NCBI GenBank assembly: GCA_037178855.1
Contig: JASJZC010000005.1
Coordinates: forward strand, 7,936,001 to 8,000,000
From: Oscheius sp. JU75
Lineage: Eukaryota > Nematoda > Chromadorea > Rhabditida > Rhabditidae
Direction: 5' to 3'
DNA: 64,000 nucleotides
Below are positions 48,420 to 61,060 of this stretch, one piece after another. The notes below the pieces were generated by a model, which had not been told where the DNA came from, made no database searches, and saw only the letters and a program-made list of their open reading frames with translations. The translations under genes and the position numbers were made by a program. Each line of letters starts with the position of its first letter. The stretch's first letter is position 1.

Positions 48420-49724
48420 TTTTATTCTCATACTCCTAATATTTTTCGCACTTGCTGTTATTGCTGCAAAAAATAAAGAATTTATCTTCAGACTAACTTG
48501 ACTGGTAAATTGACAAACGCGACCTTGAAAAAAAAACAGCTGCCTTTGAACTGTTCGTCTTTTCGGGGAGATCTGATTGTTCACGGAAATGTTGATATTT
48601 CAAAAGCCGAAAAGGTTTTCTCCACTGTGAAAGTCTTTGAAAGCTGTCTGTCTATTGTGGGCTCTCCTTTTTCAAGGTTGGACTTCGTGAAGAATCTCCA
48701 GATGATCACCCGCTCTTTTAATGAAACTGGTCCGTGATTCCGGAGCTTTATTGGGTCCGTTGCCTAAAACTATTAGATTTTTGAAAGAAATGTTGGTCAA
48801 TGGTACATTTTAAAAGCATTTTAATATTTTGCTTTCTATGGACACAGTAGGTAATGGAAGGCCGTATAAGCTACTCGTAGATCAAAAGATATTGATCGCA
48901 GCGGGTAGTTTGTTTATTGTTTATCTTACTTCAGTCTATGTCACAATATGGCCGTATAAGCCGGAGAGTACATTTACGCCTACATGGTTCTGGTACGACC
49001 AAACATAGTACTACGAGTAACAAAACTTTTCCGACGGAAACAGATGTAACTTCTGACTGATTTTGAGGCGGATCCAAATATATATGAGCTTATTGTTAGT
49101 TGTACTCTGTACTCTTGTAGCTCAAACAGGATACAACAAGTTTGCAAAATCTTCAGTGTTTTTAAGAACTAGGTGTGTTTGCACTTCTAGCTACAAATTC
49201 AGTCAGAAGTAGGCCCATTGACAGGTACAAGTAACTATCCTGTCACAGAAAGGATTGTCAGGAAATCCATACAAATTAAACATTTCCCTCTTACAGTACT
49301 GCCTCTCGCGATACGGAACGCTATTTACCAGTTGGGTCATGAGCTCCCTTCGCCATGGATGTAATGCGCTGAGAGATGAGAGTACACCTCACTTATCGTT
49401 GTACAACCCTTGTAGCATTCCGTATAAGAAGCTCCACTTTACTACAATGGTAATTGTCACATTTTGAGACTCGTTGTGTTGTAGGTTATTCACCGATTCT
49501 ACAACGTGTTCTATCTTCTAGCTTCTCTCATCATTTGGAGGGTTGCCTGGTATTATCATTGTCTAGGGAAGGCTATGGAAAACTCCACGAAAAGATGGAA
49601 ACTGGCAGAAGAAAGGGAGGAATTGAGACAATTTCGAAGATGGCTTGTCATTAACAATAAAGTAATATGTTATCGTCTTTTGCCTCTTCAAGTTGATAAG
49701 AAAAGGGGATTTGGTGGGGATTAG
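48420..49724 (+). pseudogene. L-domain multipass receptor-like copy 4, internally deleted
   Basis: The secretion-signal-like frame (TTFILILLIFFALAVIAAK) has no in-frame ATG. An exon after 48491 gives the first half of L domain 1 (LPLNCSSFRGDLIVH, SCLSIVGSPFSRLDFVKNL). The second L domain and the first membrane segments are gone: the next homologous piece (LFIVYLTSVYVTIWPYKPES, near 48900-48980) matches the fifth hydrophobic segment. The C-terminal part is kept at 49299..49442 (YCLSRYGTLFTSWVMSS) and 49478..49724 (YNVFYLLASLIIWRVAWYYH, then an Arg/Glu-rich tail). The last intron of the other copies is absent here. Missing start and internal loss indicate a pseudogene. Confidence 0.65.
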
Positions 49725-49915
49725 ACTGATAGGGCCGGAGTCAGCTAGAGATACCGAGCCGAACGGACTTGCCGGGAAAACAAATGTCATACATTTTTCT
49801 GGATTCTGCGAGTTCCGTTTTGCATACAAAATGTTGCTTCCACGTTGTATTGATAAGAGACTTCGTTACGACCAGGCAAGACGATAACCGTCCCGGAGGA
49901 GACGAAGCGAAAAGC

Positions 49916-52900
49916 ATGCGTGTTCTTTTCGTCCTCCTTGCTCTGGCAGCAGCAACAGCAGGTTTGATCCTTCATCTTTTTTCTAAGAAACTTTATGTTC
50001 AGGAGCCGCAGTCTACTATGAAATCCACGGCCATCTTGCTGCAATCGAGGCAGAACAAGTAGCCAGACCGAAATTCTATGGGAGTCATGGAGATCTAGTT
50101 AGAAAGCAGCTCCAAACGCTCATTCCTGGCAAATTCGTGTACTTTTCTCTCAGAGAGTTTCAGTAAGTTGCGTTTGTGTTTCTGCTTAAACTATTGCTTA
50201 GAATCCACGGAGCAGCAGTCGAAAAATCAACGGCTATATTTTATGGTTACTTGACTCTCAATGAGGAGGTAGATGTTAGCGAGATGAAGACTGCCGGACT
50301 AGAGATCTTCTACTTCGGTAAAAGAGGTAGGTACATAAAGATTATTGAACTAAATGCAGCGAACGAGAGTGACACAGAAGACACGTGAAGGTACTTGTAG
50401 GCTCATTGGTACTGCTATCAATTAGTTTCTACTCAGTCACAGTTCACCCGCACCCTCACGTTCCTAGTCTTCTTTGCCTCTCCTCCAGGGCGTTACCCAC
50501 CTGATAAGAAGTGGCTTTTATAGACCAGCTTCCGAATTTCGATGTGATCACCGACAATGATGACGCTGTCAATTGCATTAATGGTGGTCTGATCCTTCCA
50601 AACAATACTTGTGCATGCCCCGCATTTTACACTGGCCAGAATTGTGAGCAGCCGGTCTGTATGAACTATGGAATTGTGGACGGAAACAGATGTGCTTGTC
50701 CACCTGGGCATTATTCCGTCAACTGCGAGCCAAGTATGGTATAATTGGGCTACCGCAATCCATGCTTTGTAGGAGGCTGTCTTCCAGCTATCCAAGACAA
50801 GTTTGACAACTCAAAGCAAACCTTCATTTTGGTTCTGAACCAGCGTTCAACTATGGCCTATGTGATGAACAGTGTTATTACTGGAATGCAGAATACACTG
50901 AAGACCATTTACCTAAAGGGTGGGCAGATTAACAACTACATTTTGATCAACTATATTTACACATCTCGTAAGAACTTACCCGGTTCGTGGAGCTTTTGAA
51001 TTTACAGAAAATGCTTACTATATGAATCAGAAGATGTTCAAGACCGAAACCGACTTTCTGAACTATCTGTACGGAGTACATGTGACTGATGGGGAATCTC
51101 TGCAGTACACACAACAGGCAATATACGTGGCCCAGAACTTGTGAGTTACATAGTTTAGGAGACAAGACTTGGCTAGAGGTTTTCGGCTGATTCATACAAT
51201 AATCGTTTCTTCCACTTCAGCTGGAAGATTAGTTCTTGATGATATTTCAGTGACCCATATATGCATGGCTTCTCCAACCTCTTTGTCTTCACCGATGCGA
51301 CTGACATTGAAGGAAGCGCTCCTGTATACCAAATCAGTTCGAACGCTTCCGAGATTAACGTCATCACGAAAACTATCGCCTGGAGAAACCGAGTAGGGGT
51401 TTTACAATTGAACTGTACTAAACAACATCCAGATTGTCTACCTCCTTTCGCAAATGCAAGGACAGCCCATAGATAACAGTGGAAACAGTTACGATACTTA
51501 CAGAAGAGTAGCTGCAGCCACTCTGGGTGACATTATTTCGTTCGATATGACAGAAACTCAAACGGTAACCATATCGCTGGATATATTTAATCATGAAACC
51601 AGATTATGAATCAAGTGATTCCGCTCTACATGCAAAACGAGAATGTGTACGTAACTTACAGCACAAACAGTACCAGTGTTAATATTCCATCAAGTGAAGG
51701 CGTAAACGTCACCGTTCTGATAACCGTAGAGCCAAATGGCGCCTGTATGGCATTTACTATTCTTTCAAAATTTACTGACTTTTAGTCCCGATCATTCCGA
51801 CGAATCCATTTCTTATAACTGTTAGTGCAGCACGATTCCAGGTATTTGGGTAGCTTCCCAAACCTCTGAGAGAACTCTTCCAGGTTCTGTCTGGCATGCC
51901 AGCGCCGTTTAACATCACTGGCTCTTACTCGTTACGAGCTTTTGTCAATTCTGGCAAAACTGTGCTTCTAGGATACTCAACAGATCCGTTGATTGACATC
52001 GGATCAGCATATATTCCTGCAGGTACGTTAACTTAAAGTGCGTCATCCTCAATATGCATCCTGACTAACAGCAGTAAGTTTAATTTATTCAAGCGTCGTC
52101 ATAGGTTTCGTACAAGTTTTGCTCGAGTAGTACGCGTACTCTATCTCGCCAGATTTTTCCCTAATACGAACACCAATACATGTTTTTGCACCTGTATCGC
52201 AGTATTTCCTCTCAAACATTAAGGTTGCGGGCCTTCTCTTGTTTATAGCTAAACAGAACTTTTCTGAGCAAGAAGTATCACCTGAGGGGCAGCACCATGG
52301 CAGACATGAAGCCATTGAGAGGCAGAATAATAATCAGCTTTATTATTGCGAAAGACGCAAAACTGAGCAAATTCTTCAAGTAAAACGAACCCGAGCACAT
52401 TTATTGGGTTGGACATGAACGTTGAATACTTTTCTGCCGAATGAGATATTGATTGTCTAGCGTCTACAAAGCCTTTGGCTCTCTTTCGATTGACAGAGTC
52501 AAAAATAAAAGGATTCGATAGAAAGGATTATAATCTGCTTCAACAAGATTTATTATAAATTTAGAGGATTAAATAAAGCGGGTGCTTTGACAAGACATCA
52601 CAATCACATTTCTTGAACATGTAAATTCATAACGATATATTTGCATTTCCAGAAGTTCCTCCCCCGTACGTTTCTGCAGCACTTATTGGATTTACTAACA
52701 ACTCTGTCACATACTCGTTCATTGACAATACGGGAAGTATGCAATGGACAACTCCTACAACAACTAATCCTGCTGGCCCTCGACCTGGTATGGAATGCTC
52801 GTTCCCGCTCTCCTTTGGACAATTCAAAACTTCTTTGGACCCTGCCAAAGATTGGTTAGTTTCCCAAACATTTTTAATCTAAGACCACATTTCAGGGCAA

Positions 52901-54864
52901 TGCTGAATATCGGTACGGCTGTTCGTATTGTACCTGCTTTTTCCGGAATGATGGACTATCACACGGCAATACCGTGGAACTGCTTCAATGGAGGAACTCT
53001 AATAGGCCCAAAGTCTTGTCTTTGTAGTGGCTTGTTTCTTGGACCCAATTGTGCCACTCCTGTCTGTCTGAACTTGGGTAAAGTAAACCCGTTCCCAGGA
53101 AATGGAAATCCATTGTGTCTTTGCCATGCTGGTTACGGTGGAGATCATTGTGAAGTTTGTAAGCGAGAGTTTTGTCCACTTAATGACCTGGATTCTTTAG
53201 TGGCCTGTCCTATTCAACCTGAGCCCAACTATGGCTTTGGCAGAGAAAGAACACTGGCTATAGTTCTTCAGACATCGATGTCACAAGCTGGAGTAAGTTA
53301 GAGATAGCTGAAATAGGGCTAATTAACAAAAAAAAGTCTTTTTAAAAGTGCTATTTAACATTTTGTTCTAAATATAGTTTCAAACTTTTAGATCAACGCT
53401 AACATTCTGGCCGGTTTCACCAACATCATTGGAACGTTGTCTGGTCTGGACGCTTTCTCCGGGTACTCTCAGACCACCTTTAACAACATCGTTAGAGATG
53501 GTTCTTTTTACATTTACCTTTAATTTAAACTGAACTTCCAGGCCAGAACTATACACAAATCTTGAACAAAGACTACGAAGATCCGAATAATTTTCTCTAT
53601 GCTCTTCAGAGTGACAACATTCAATACTTGTAGCTTCGCCAATCTGCTTCATTCGTAAAAATGTTTTAGAGCAACCTCGTCTCAAACCCAGGACTCTCTC
53701 GCCGCTTTAGACAAGGCTATTACGCTCCTTGACAATGAAAAATCGTCCATCTTTCTTTTCACAGACTCACCTCCACAGAGTCAGTTCTCAGAAAATGAGA
53801 TCATTGCTTTGGCCGTATCGCGACAGTTGGAAATCAACATCGTAATCACTCCTCCCTACGGAATGTCCGAGCTGTGCATGTCTGGAGGAGATGCAAATCT
53901 TTATAGAGACATTGCTCAGAAGACTGGAGGAATGGTTCTGAACTTGTGCCAGCCCTACGGAAACTATTCAACTGATCCACTTCTTACCGTAAGTTTTCGA
54001 GCGCAATTCATAGGCTGATTCAGTTCCTAAACAGCTATGGACCCAGCCATCATCATACTGAAAACTTGAACGAGGTATTGGGGGTAAATACTATTTCTAT
54101 GAGCATCAGTCCGGACAATTCTAGAGACACTCTCTTCGCGTTTGTCAATTGCGGTAAGTCTATCAGTAAAAAATTCTATCCAAAGCTTAAGAAAAGGAAC
54201 ACCAAGTAGTCGTCTTTACTGACATGGATACCACAGTCAACACCACTTTGTCACCCATCGCGAGTATTCCGTTTGTCGGAATCTACCAACTGGCTCCGAG
54301 TGCTACAAATGTCAACGGCTACTTCCTACAAGTGACGCCGGTTGGCGGAGGAGCCTGTTCTGTCAGAGTGTCGGAAAAGACACAGAACTCTGTGTACCTG
54401 GCTTTTTCTCCAAATCCCTCTGTGGACAGATTGTATGAATCACTAACATACGGTAAGAATCAACCGTGAGAGAACACAATTATGGTTCAGGTCAAATCAC
54501 ATCAATCGTGGCCCATCCCTATGCCGGCAGCTATCTCATCAACGCGACTAACATACAAATTCAAGTGTTCACTGATGACCAAACGGAGCTGTACTGGTAA
54601 GTCAAAGAGGAATTGAAGATATGAGAGATTTCAGCGGCTATGCAACAAGGAGGACAAATTGCGAATACGACTATTACTTTGCTGCTCCGTTTGTATGCAC
54701 AGAATCTCAACAAACGTTCATTTTTACGGTGAGTCTCCACAGCTAACAGTCTTCTCTTCCGTACCTTCTTGCCACAAACATAGTGTCAAGAATTAGAACG
54801 ACAGGAACATTCTATCACGCCCCATCGCAGCAGACAGCAAAACGTAGTCTTAATGCCGTTTTGA
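49916..54864 (+). CDS. Large secreted EGF-like/VWA-like protein with two repeat units, about 1093 aa
   Basis: Exons are 49916..49961, 50003..50162, 50202..50326, 50509..50733, 50773..50967, 51008..51140, 51251..51392, 51433..51564, 51603..51744, 51786..51841, 51884..52022, 52653..52854, 52896..53292, 53392..53500, 53542..53629, 53670..53988, 54024..54153, 54192..54452, 54491..54596, 54635..54728 and 54784..54864; all phases close. After a signal peptide (MRVLFVLLALAAATA) and a unique N-terminal region come, twice, a pair of EGF-like modules (CINGGLIL...CACPAFYTGQNC; CFNGGTLI...CLCHAGYGGDHC), a VWA-like Rossmann module (TFILVLNQRST, NLFVFTDATD; TLAIVLQTSM, SIFLFTDSPP) and a beta-rich module. 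The VWA metal site (DxSxS) is not conserved. The join 50326/50509 uses a weak acceptor, so the first three exons could be a separate gene. Likely an extracellular matrix or defence-related secreted protein. Confidence 0.68.
52085..52315 (-). CDS. Small cysteine-rich open frame inside an intron, antisense
   Basis: A 76-codon minus-strand frame (ATG to TAA) lies in the 630-nt intron 52023..52652 of the EGF/VWA gene. It has nine Cys in a pattern such as CLPWCC, CSEKFC, YCDTGAKTCIG and a final KTC. The C-terminal half recalls three-finger (Ly6-like) spacing. No signal peptide is visible in this exon, so an upstream exon would be needed. It may be real, a decayed fragment, or chance. Confidence 0.3.
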   Translation of the reverse strand: MASCLPWCCPSGDTSCSEKFCLAINKRRPATLMFERKYCDTGAKTCIGVRIREKSGEIEYAYYSSKTCTKPMTTLE

Positions 54865-55090
54865 CAGCTTTACAAAGACGTATCGTACCGCCTGGTTAAC
54901 CTCTTAAGGTCGCAGCCAGACCGTTTTTAATTATCGCAAGTGGGTTGAACATTCGACTGACGAAAAATGGCTAACAATTCCGAATTCTCTTCTACCCCCT
55001 ACCTACGAACTATCTAATCACACGCTTATTCTCAGCATCTCCACGCGCTTCTAGTAGTTCAAAAAAGAGAGAATATTTATTAATTGTGCT

Positions 55091-58000
55091 TCACAGCGGA
55101 GTTCTTCCCTCGTTGAGCTTCTTCTGTTCCTCAGCCAGCTCTTCCCACTTTTCAGCGTTGTATTTACATCGGTCCCTCAGACTGGACATATCGGGCAAAA
55201 CCTTGGCTATGAGGTCATAGCAAGGCAGACATATTCCTCGCATGAATCCTACCTAGTTATAGATTTTATAGTAACGTAAAAACATCACGCGATTACCTGC
55301 ATCTGTGGGAGCTCGTGGGCCTTGTTTCTGTCCATCATGGCAATTGGCTCGCGGCCGTTCTTCCTCTCAGCATCGCCCTGTTCATAGAATTCTTCGAAGA
55401 TCACTTTAACGGTTTCGGTCTGTATCTGCCAGGGCTTTGCAGAAGCGATGAGATCACAGCCAGTCATAAGAACAGCTTGGACGAGTTTTCGATGCTGAGG
55501 GTTAGTGATGCTGTAAGTGCCGGCATCCACAATCTTGTTTAGTTCGGCTTTGTTGCTAGTAAAGGATTGGAAAAGAAAAACATTCAGGCACCTGAAAAAA
55601 AGAGCCAGATCGGTGGCCAGGATAGAGTGCTTGATAAGTCCCAAGGCATTCTTGTACTCGTCAGAAGTCATAGATTTCAGAATGTTGTGACCGTCCTGAA
55701 AGACCATTCCGTCGAGAAAATCAAAAATAAGACATACCTGCTGCAAAATCGTGACAGTCTGATTGAAATGATGATGTTCCATCACAGAAGTAGTGTAGAT
55801 TGAGGCCAGTGGAGTCGACATCGTCTTCATATAAGCGTTGTTCTTACCGCGGTGATCCAAGTCGTGACAGAGACAAGATACATATAAAGCCAGAGCCTCG
55901 TGAGCAGAAAAAACTGTCTTGTTCTTGTGCAGCATGACGAACATGGCATGGGCAACTGACCAGCCATGAGCCCAGTTGTGATAGGCTACACGTCGATAGT
56001 TCTTTCTCACGGTGAGGACAAAGCGAATAAGATCGTCACCGTCGACCCGGCTAAAAGCGTTTTGTAGTTTTTTTTTAAGAATGCTTACAACTCGTCAGTA
56101 AAGAGTGCCTTGAACATGTATACCGCGTATAGAGGCTTCTCCAGCTCCGACAGTCGCATTCCATTGAAGTCGAAAGTCTCCAGTTCCACGATTCTCTTAT
56201 GAGGCTGGTGGGCCTCAACTTTCTTTAGCTTGTTGACTTCGTCGCGATGACAGACACTGTGGTAAGCCAAAACTTCTAGAGCGACGCGGTAACGCTGTTC
56301 ACTTCTTCGGATCTTGTCGTAGAGCTTGGCATGATGTAGAGCCAAACCGCAGTAGACAGCGAATGTGGCAAAGGAGTCCTCGTCAGCTTGGGTAAAGGCT
56401 CCATCAGCCTTGTTGACCATCTGAACCACTCCGATAACACTAAATTTGTTACTTGTTTGTTTGCAGTGATTGATTCCTTACTGATTTCTGATCAAGATCG
56501 GCATGCAAAGGATGCTCTTGGTCGTGTAGCCAGTAGTTGAATCCACGTCCTTGTTGAAACGTTCGTCGTCATAGGCATTTTCTGAAGGTTGTCAACTAGT
56601 TATTTGGAACATCCGACGCTCTGAAGGCTCAGTTAATCGTTGTTTTACCCAGACACATGATAATTGCATATTTTTGTAGCCGGTCTAAAAGACTATTCTA
56701 AATTTGACTACAGCAAACTGGTTAGGGAATTCTGTTTGAGCTTCTCAAGATAAAAGCAGAGCTTCGCGGCTGGAGCTGAAAGTACGTACGCTTCTATTTA
56801 CCCCTTCGACTTTCGACAGCTACAAATGTCACTTTCACTCCCAAATACCAACCGATATTCAGACCGATCCCAGTAGAAGCCACATGTCCAGCAATTCCCT
56901 TGCTCATCGGGAACCTGATTTCCTTCTTGCCGTCCTCTCGTATTTTGGCGTGTTCTTCTTCCCCTGTTCCTACATCAAAAATCCTCGCGTACAACTCCTG
57001 AGTTTTTTGATCCACCAGAAATAGAGAAGCCCTATCGGCGTTGACCAGGCTTTGGGCAAAGTTCTGTGCTTTTGATCATTGTGACTGGGGAATAACAAAC
57101 CATAATCTTGATGATGACGGTGTCCATGCTGACAATGTCTTGGAAGAAGGAGCGCGTGACATCGAGAAGAAAGTTGCTCAACTTGCGCTCTTTGGCCAAC
57201 GTCTCGAAGGTTCCATTCTCTCCACCACTGAGATGGGAAGCCATCTGAAAATGTGGCTTCTCAGACGAGTGGAAAACAATATTGTGGTGTTTCTAGGGCA
57301 CTGACGTATCAAAGCACCTTGGGCAATACATGAAAACGTTTTTTTTGGAGGGCCTCTAACATTTACGAGGAAAAAATGTAAAAAGAGGTAACCTGGGCTT
57401 TTTCTTCGGCAGCTTTAGCCTTCATAGAAGCGTACATTCTGGCAATGTTTTCACAATCAGATTCGCTCTCGAGGGAGCTTATGAGCCTTCAGCACGTATC
57501 ATTAGAGAGATAACGACTCTACTCCGTAATTATGATCAGCTATGAGTAATAAATGTGCTTTGAAGTCTGATTTTCCAAAAGTCCTTGTAAGATGTGCTGA
57601 CGACTTCGAAACTTGCATGTACAAGTTTTTTCTTTCAGGCAGGGTTAGTCATTAAAAGTCTGGCTATAGGACAAAATTTTAGAGGTGGGGAGAGTGGTAA
57701 ATTTTTTCACTATCGTAAACCAAACCTGAGCAAAGTGAATGGAAGCTGCTGCCCATGTGCAGATGACATTGACGATTTGTCTATCCGACTCATTGACCTG
57801 GCGGTAAAAGTTGATTTCTCCAAGTGTATTTTCAGAAGGTCCAATGACTTTCTGACTATAAATTGAAGGGCGACGTCCCTTTTTGGCAATCTATATTCGT
57901 TGTTTTACATTATTCAAATTTACAACAAGCCTTTTCAATTTTGAGGCTCCCATCGTCGTCTTTCAAGATTCTGAACGAGCCGTCGTCGTTCAATAGCACT

Positions 58001-58481
58001 GCTTCTAGAGTGTTTGTTCCCACAAGTTGTCCGCAACATTGGGCTGTCTCATAGAGCATTCTGGCCTAAATGTTTGGGGATACTGTAGTTGTAGGATTGC
58101 TTATTCCGTAGTATAGCTATAGCCTCACCTGCTCATCTCCCTGATCCAGGATTATTCGTCGACGACTGCTCAGATCGTAGCTCTAAACTTAGAAGAGTCA
58201 TCGCGCTGATTGCTTTAACGACTCACACTCCAGGACCCCTTCGGGACAGAATTTGAATCGGGTTCGATAGTTTTCTTCCTCAAATGACTCCATCCCTCGA
58301 AGACCTCATTGCTAATGTAACTGCCAGTGATGTACTTCTCTACAATGTCCGGGTTGGCTTGTAGGTACTTGAAGACATCGGTTTCGTCAAATTCCATCTG
58401 GAAATGATCTTTCAAACAGAAAAAAGAGAGAAGTAGAGATTTTGGCAAGCCGGAATAAGAAATTGGGTGCTGCGGCACCAT
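55091..58481 (-). CDS. pde-5: PDE10/PDE-5-like cyclic nucleotide phosphodiesterase, 13 exons, about 763 aa
   Basis: Exons are 58227..58481, 58129..58182, 57924..58065, 57726..57847, 57393..57467, 57101..57244, 56853..57063, 56482..56581, 56089..56439, 55738..56050, 55592..55695, 55297..55555 and 55091..55252; all phases close. N-terminal region ([12 protein letters not shown]) and two GAF domains are followed by the catalytic HD domain: [12 protein letters not shown] (His about 509), [11 protein letters not shown] (HD about 547-548), [20 protein letters not shown] and [18 protein letters not shown] is well conserved ([34 protein letters not shown]). It hydrolyses cAMP/cGMP in the cytosol. GAF-A is shortened, and about 40 residues of extra sequence precede [14 protein letters not shown]. 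The first Met is uncertain; the frame is open further upstream to a possible acceptor near 58588. Confidence 0.85.
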
Positions 58482-58711
58482 GGTCGAAGCATCACTGATG
58501 GTCACCGTGGCAACGGGTGGATCATCAGGCAGCTTGTGGCGCGCATCAGCTAATTGGAGTGCTTCTTCTTTTTGGCTGTTAATCTGGGAAAGATATCTTT
58601 CACTGATGGTGAAAGACCATCGATATTCTAAAGTTTTGAATAATAAGAGATGAGAAGTGTTTCTTAAGTTTTAGGATCTGTTTCTCCAAACCTTTATTGA
58701 ACTTTTTTTAG

Positions 58712-61000
58712 ACTACAGTAACAACTGTCTCCGGCACTTTCATTAGAACCCAACGCGGTTTCTGCTACCACGACTTCGATTTCTGTCTGAATGGAGGAAC
58801 TTATGGTATTTTCTTTCTTACCAATACACCACCTTTCAGATGCCGATGACTACCGCTGCATCTGTACTTCCGACTACGAAGGTGACTTCTGTGAGAATCC
58901 GAACTGTCAGAATGGTGCCACAATGGACTCATTCCGTTGTCTTTGTGCTAGCGGCTATACTGGACAGTTTTGTCAGTATGGCTCATGCGACACGTGGAAC
59001 TTTATGGAGACGAACGATGTCAGGGAGACTGACTTTAAACAGGTAACAAAAAATATGGTTCACAGAAAGCTTCAGTTAACATTTGTGTTGAGCATTAATC
59101 AGCCTCAGTTACTTGTGAATGTGATGTTGGACAGCATTCTCAGCACCATTATCCAGAACACGGAGCAGCCAGCCACTCCAACACAGTATTCACTGATTAT
59201 GTTCGATGAGAACGGTGGGTTTAACGCTAAACTTGAGATATTTAGCTGCTCTTCTTATCTTTCGATCTCTAGAAAACTAAAACTGCATTAAAACTTTCAA
59301 AACTTTAGGATATTATGACATTATCAGCACTGCCCACCAGCAAAAGTTCCTCGACACCTTCCACTCCTCGATAAACATGATAACGCGAACCTCCCCATCC
59401 AGGAATCAAGCTCTCGCTGCCCTCTCTGAATCCTACAAGCTGAACATCCAACCACCAGACATTGTCTACTTGTTCACTGGAACTGACACCGATCTTTCTG
59501 GATCACTTACTACTGTTATTAGACAAAAGCTGGGCTCTCAGGTTGCTTTACGCTTTCTAGTTGAATCATCTGTTCAGATCAACTTGTTCTATACCCCGCA
59601 AGCAGTAACTTACCCGGATCAGCCAAAGTCAAACCTGCAGTATGTTTCGCAGACTGCTAGGCAGACCGGAGGACGCGTTCTTCCAATCTTGCCGGATGCA
59701 GTTGCCAGTGTAAGACATGTCTACTCCTTAAAATGGTGTTTCAGCTCGCTCCAGTCTTGATCTCGACTGTTAAAGAAGACGCAATGATAGCAGACGATGG
59801 CCTTCTGGTATGGGCTCTTCAATATTTTTAAATTTCTCCATTCAGGACTGTACTGCCGGAGTTCAATTCTACTTCTTCGTCGAAAGTGTCTTTAGCCGAG
59901 TTGTTATCGAAATTACAGGAGCAGGAGTTTCTCAGACTGGAAATGCTCAGATTATAGATGGAAACAGTCAGATCTTAGTCAGATTTTCATCATGCAAAGT
60001 CTTTAAGATCAGAATGTTACCACCACTATCTTGTTCACAGACAACGCTGCTCTCGCGTTGAGCGTTGGTATGTCAAACGCTGGATAAGTTTGAAAGGGAC
60101 GAATTTAGATTCAAGCGTGGTCCAGCCAGTCGGAGGAAGATGGGTGGCTAATGTCAAGACAACGATAGGAAGCTGTTATATCCAAGTCCGATCCCAGTCT
60201 CCCGTCCGAGTCATACCTGGGTTCACTTCATCTGCTACTTCTGACTTTGTCAAAGATGGTCCATTCACTACTTTTGGTAAACCTTACGCCGTTAACAGAT
60301 GCAATAGAAACTTTAACGACCTATTCAGATATTAAAATAGTCAATTCAGGTAATGACCCTACGACCTATATGACCTTCCGTGTCATTGACAGAAACAACT
60401 CTGACGTAGATACCGTTCTAACAACATTGTCCTTGTATCACACTCAGTACTATCAATCATGGAAGCCAACAGACACAGCTCTGATTTCCAATATTCGTAT
60501 CACACAGAGAGATCCAACAAACTGCGCCAGTCAGTACATGGCCACCTGGCAGGTTTGTTCTTTGCTCTCCACACGACTTTTATTGCTTTTTATAGATGGA
60601 CAAAACGTGGAGCTACTGGAAAATGGTTGTTCAAGGAAGAGACACGAACCGATTCCAGTTCCAAAGGACTTTCTATTTCAATTTGCCTTCTTCCGCTAGA
60701 GGTTTGTTTAAGTGTCCCCTATAAAACTGCCCCCCGCGGATATAGATAACGCGGCTACTTGCGGTCCAGGAGGAAAGAGAAACAATTTCGGAGAATGTGA
60801 GTGCGATGCTAACCATTCTGGCAACTACTGCAACATGAGAGTCTGTCAGAATGGTGGATCTTCCTCATATGGGATCTGTGCTTGTCCCAACGGTTACTAT
60901 TCGGACTACTGCGAACAATGTAAGTCATTATTTGACAAAAACTATGTTTCCAGACATCATCATTCCGGGCAACACAACATCTGCTCCATTTACTATCTAA
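58712..61000 (+). CDS. Secreted-type EGF-like/VWA-like protein, about 601 aa, 5' end unresolved
   Basis: Exons are 58712..58805, 58840..59042, 59076..59214, 59309..59709, 59745..59807, 59846..59977, 60013..60067, 60109..60276, 60329..60552, 60596..60701, 60746..60919 and 60954..61000; phases close. Order: two EGF-like modules (CLNGGTYDADDYRCIC, CQNGATMDSFRCLC), a VWA-like module (LTFVLSIN, IVYLFTGTDTD), beta-rich region, then two more EGF-like modules near the end (CDANHSGNYC, CACPNGYYSDYC). It is a one-unit relative of the large gene at 49916..54864. No signal peptide was found: the first exon follows a CTTTTTTTAG acceptor, and only a 9-nt upstream exon (ATG at 58650) fits, so the real 5' exon may be missing. 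An AATAAA follows at about 61011. Confidence 0.68.
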
Positions 61001-61060
61001 CTCTTTTCAAATAAAGTTGTTTGCCTTTTAAGAAGCGCAAAGCTTTATTAACTAGTGTCT

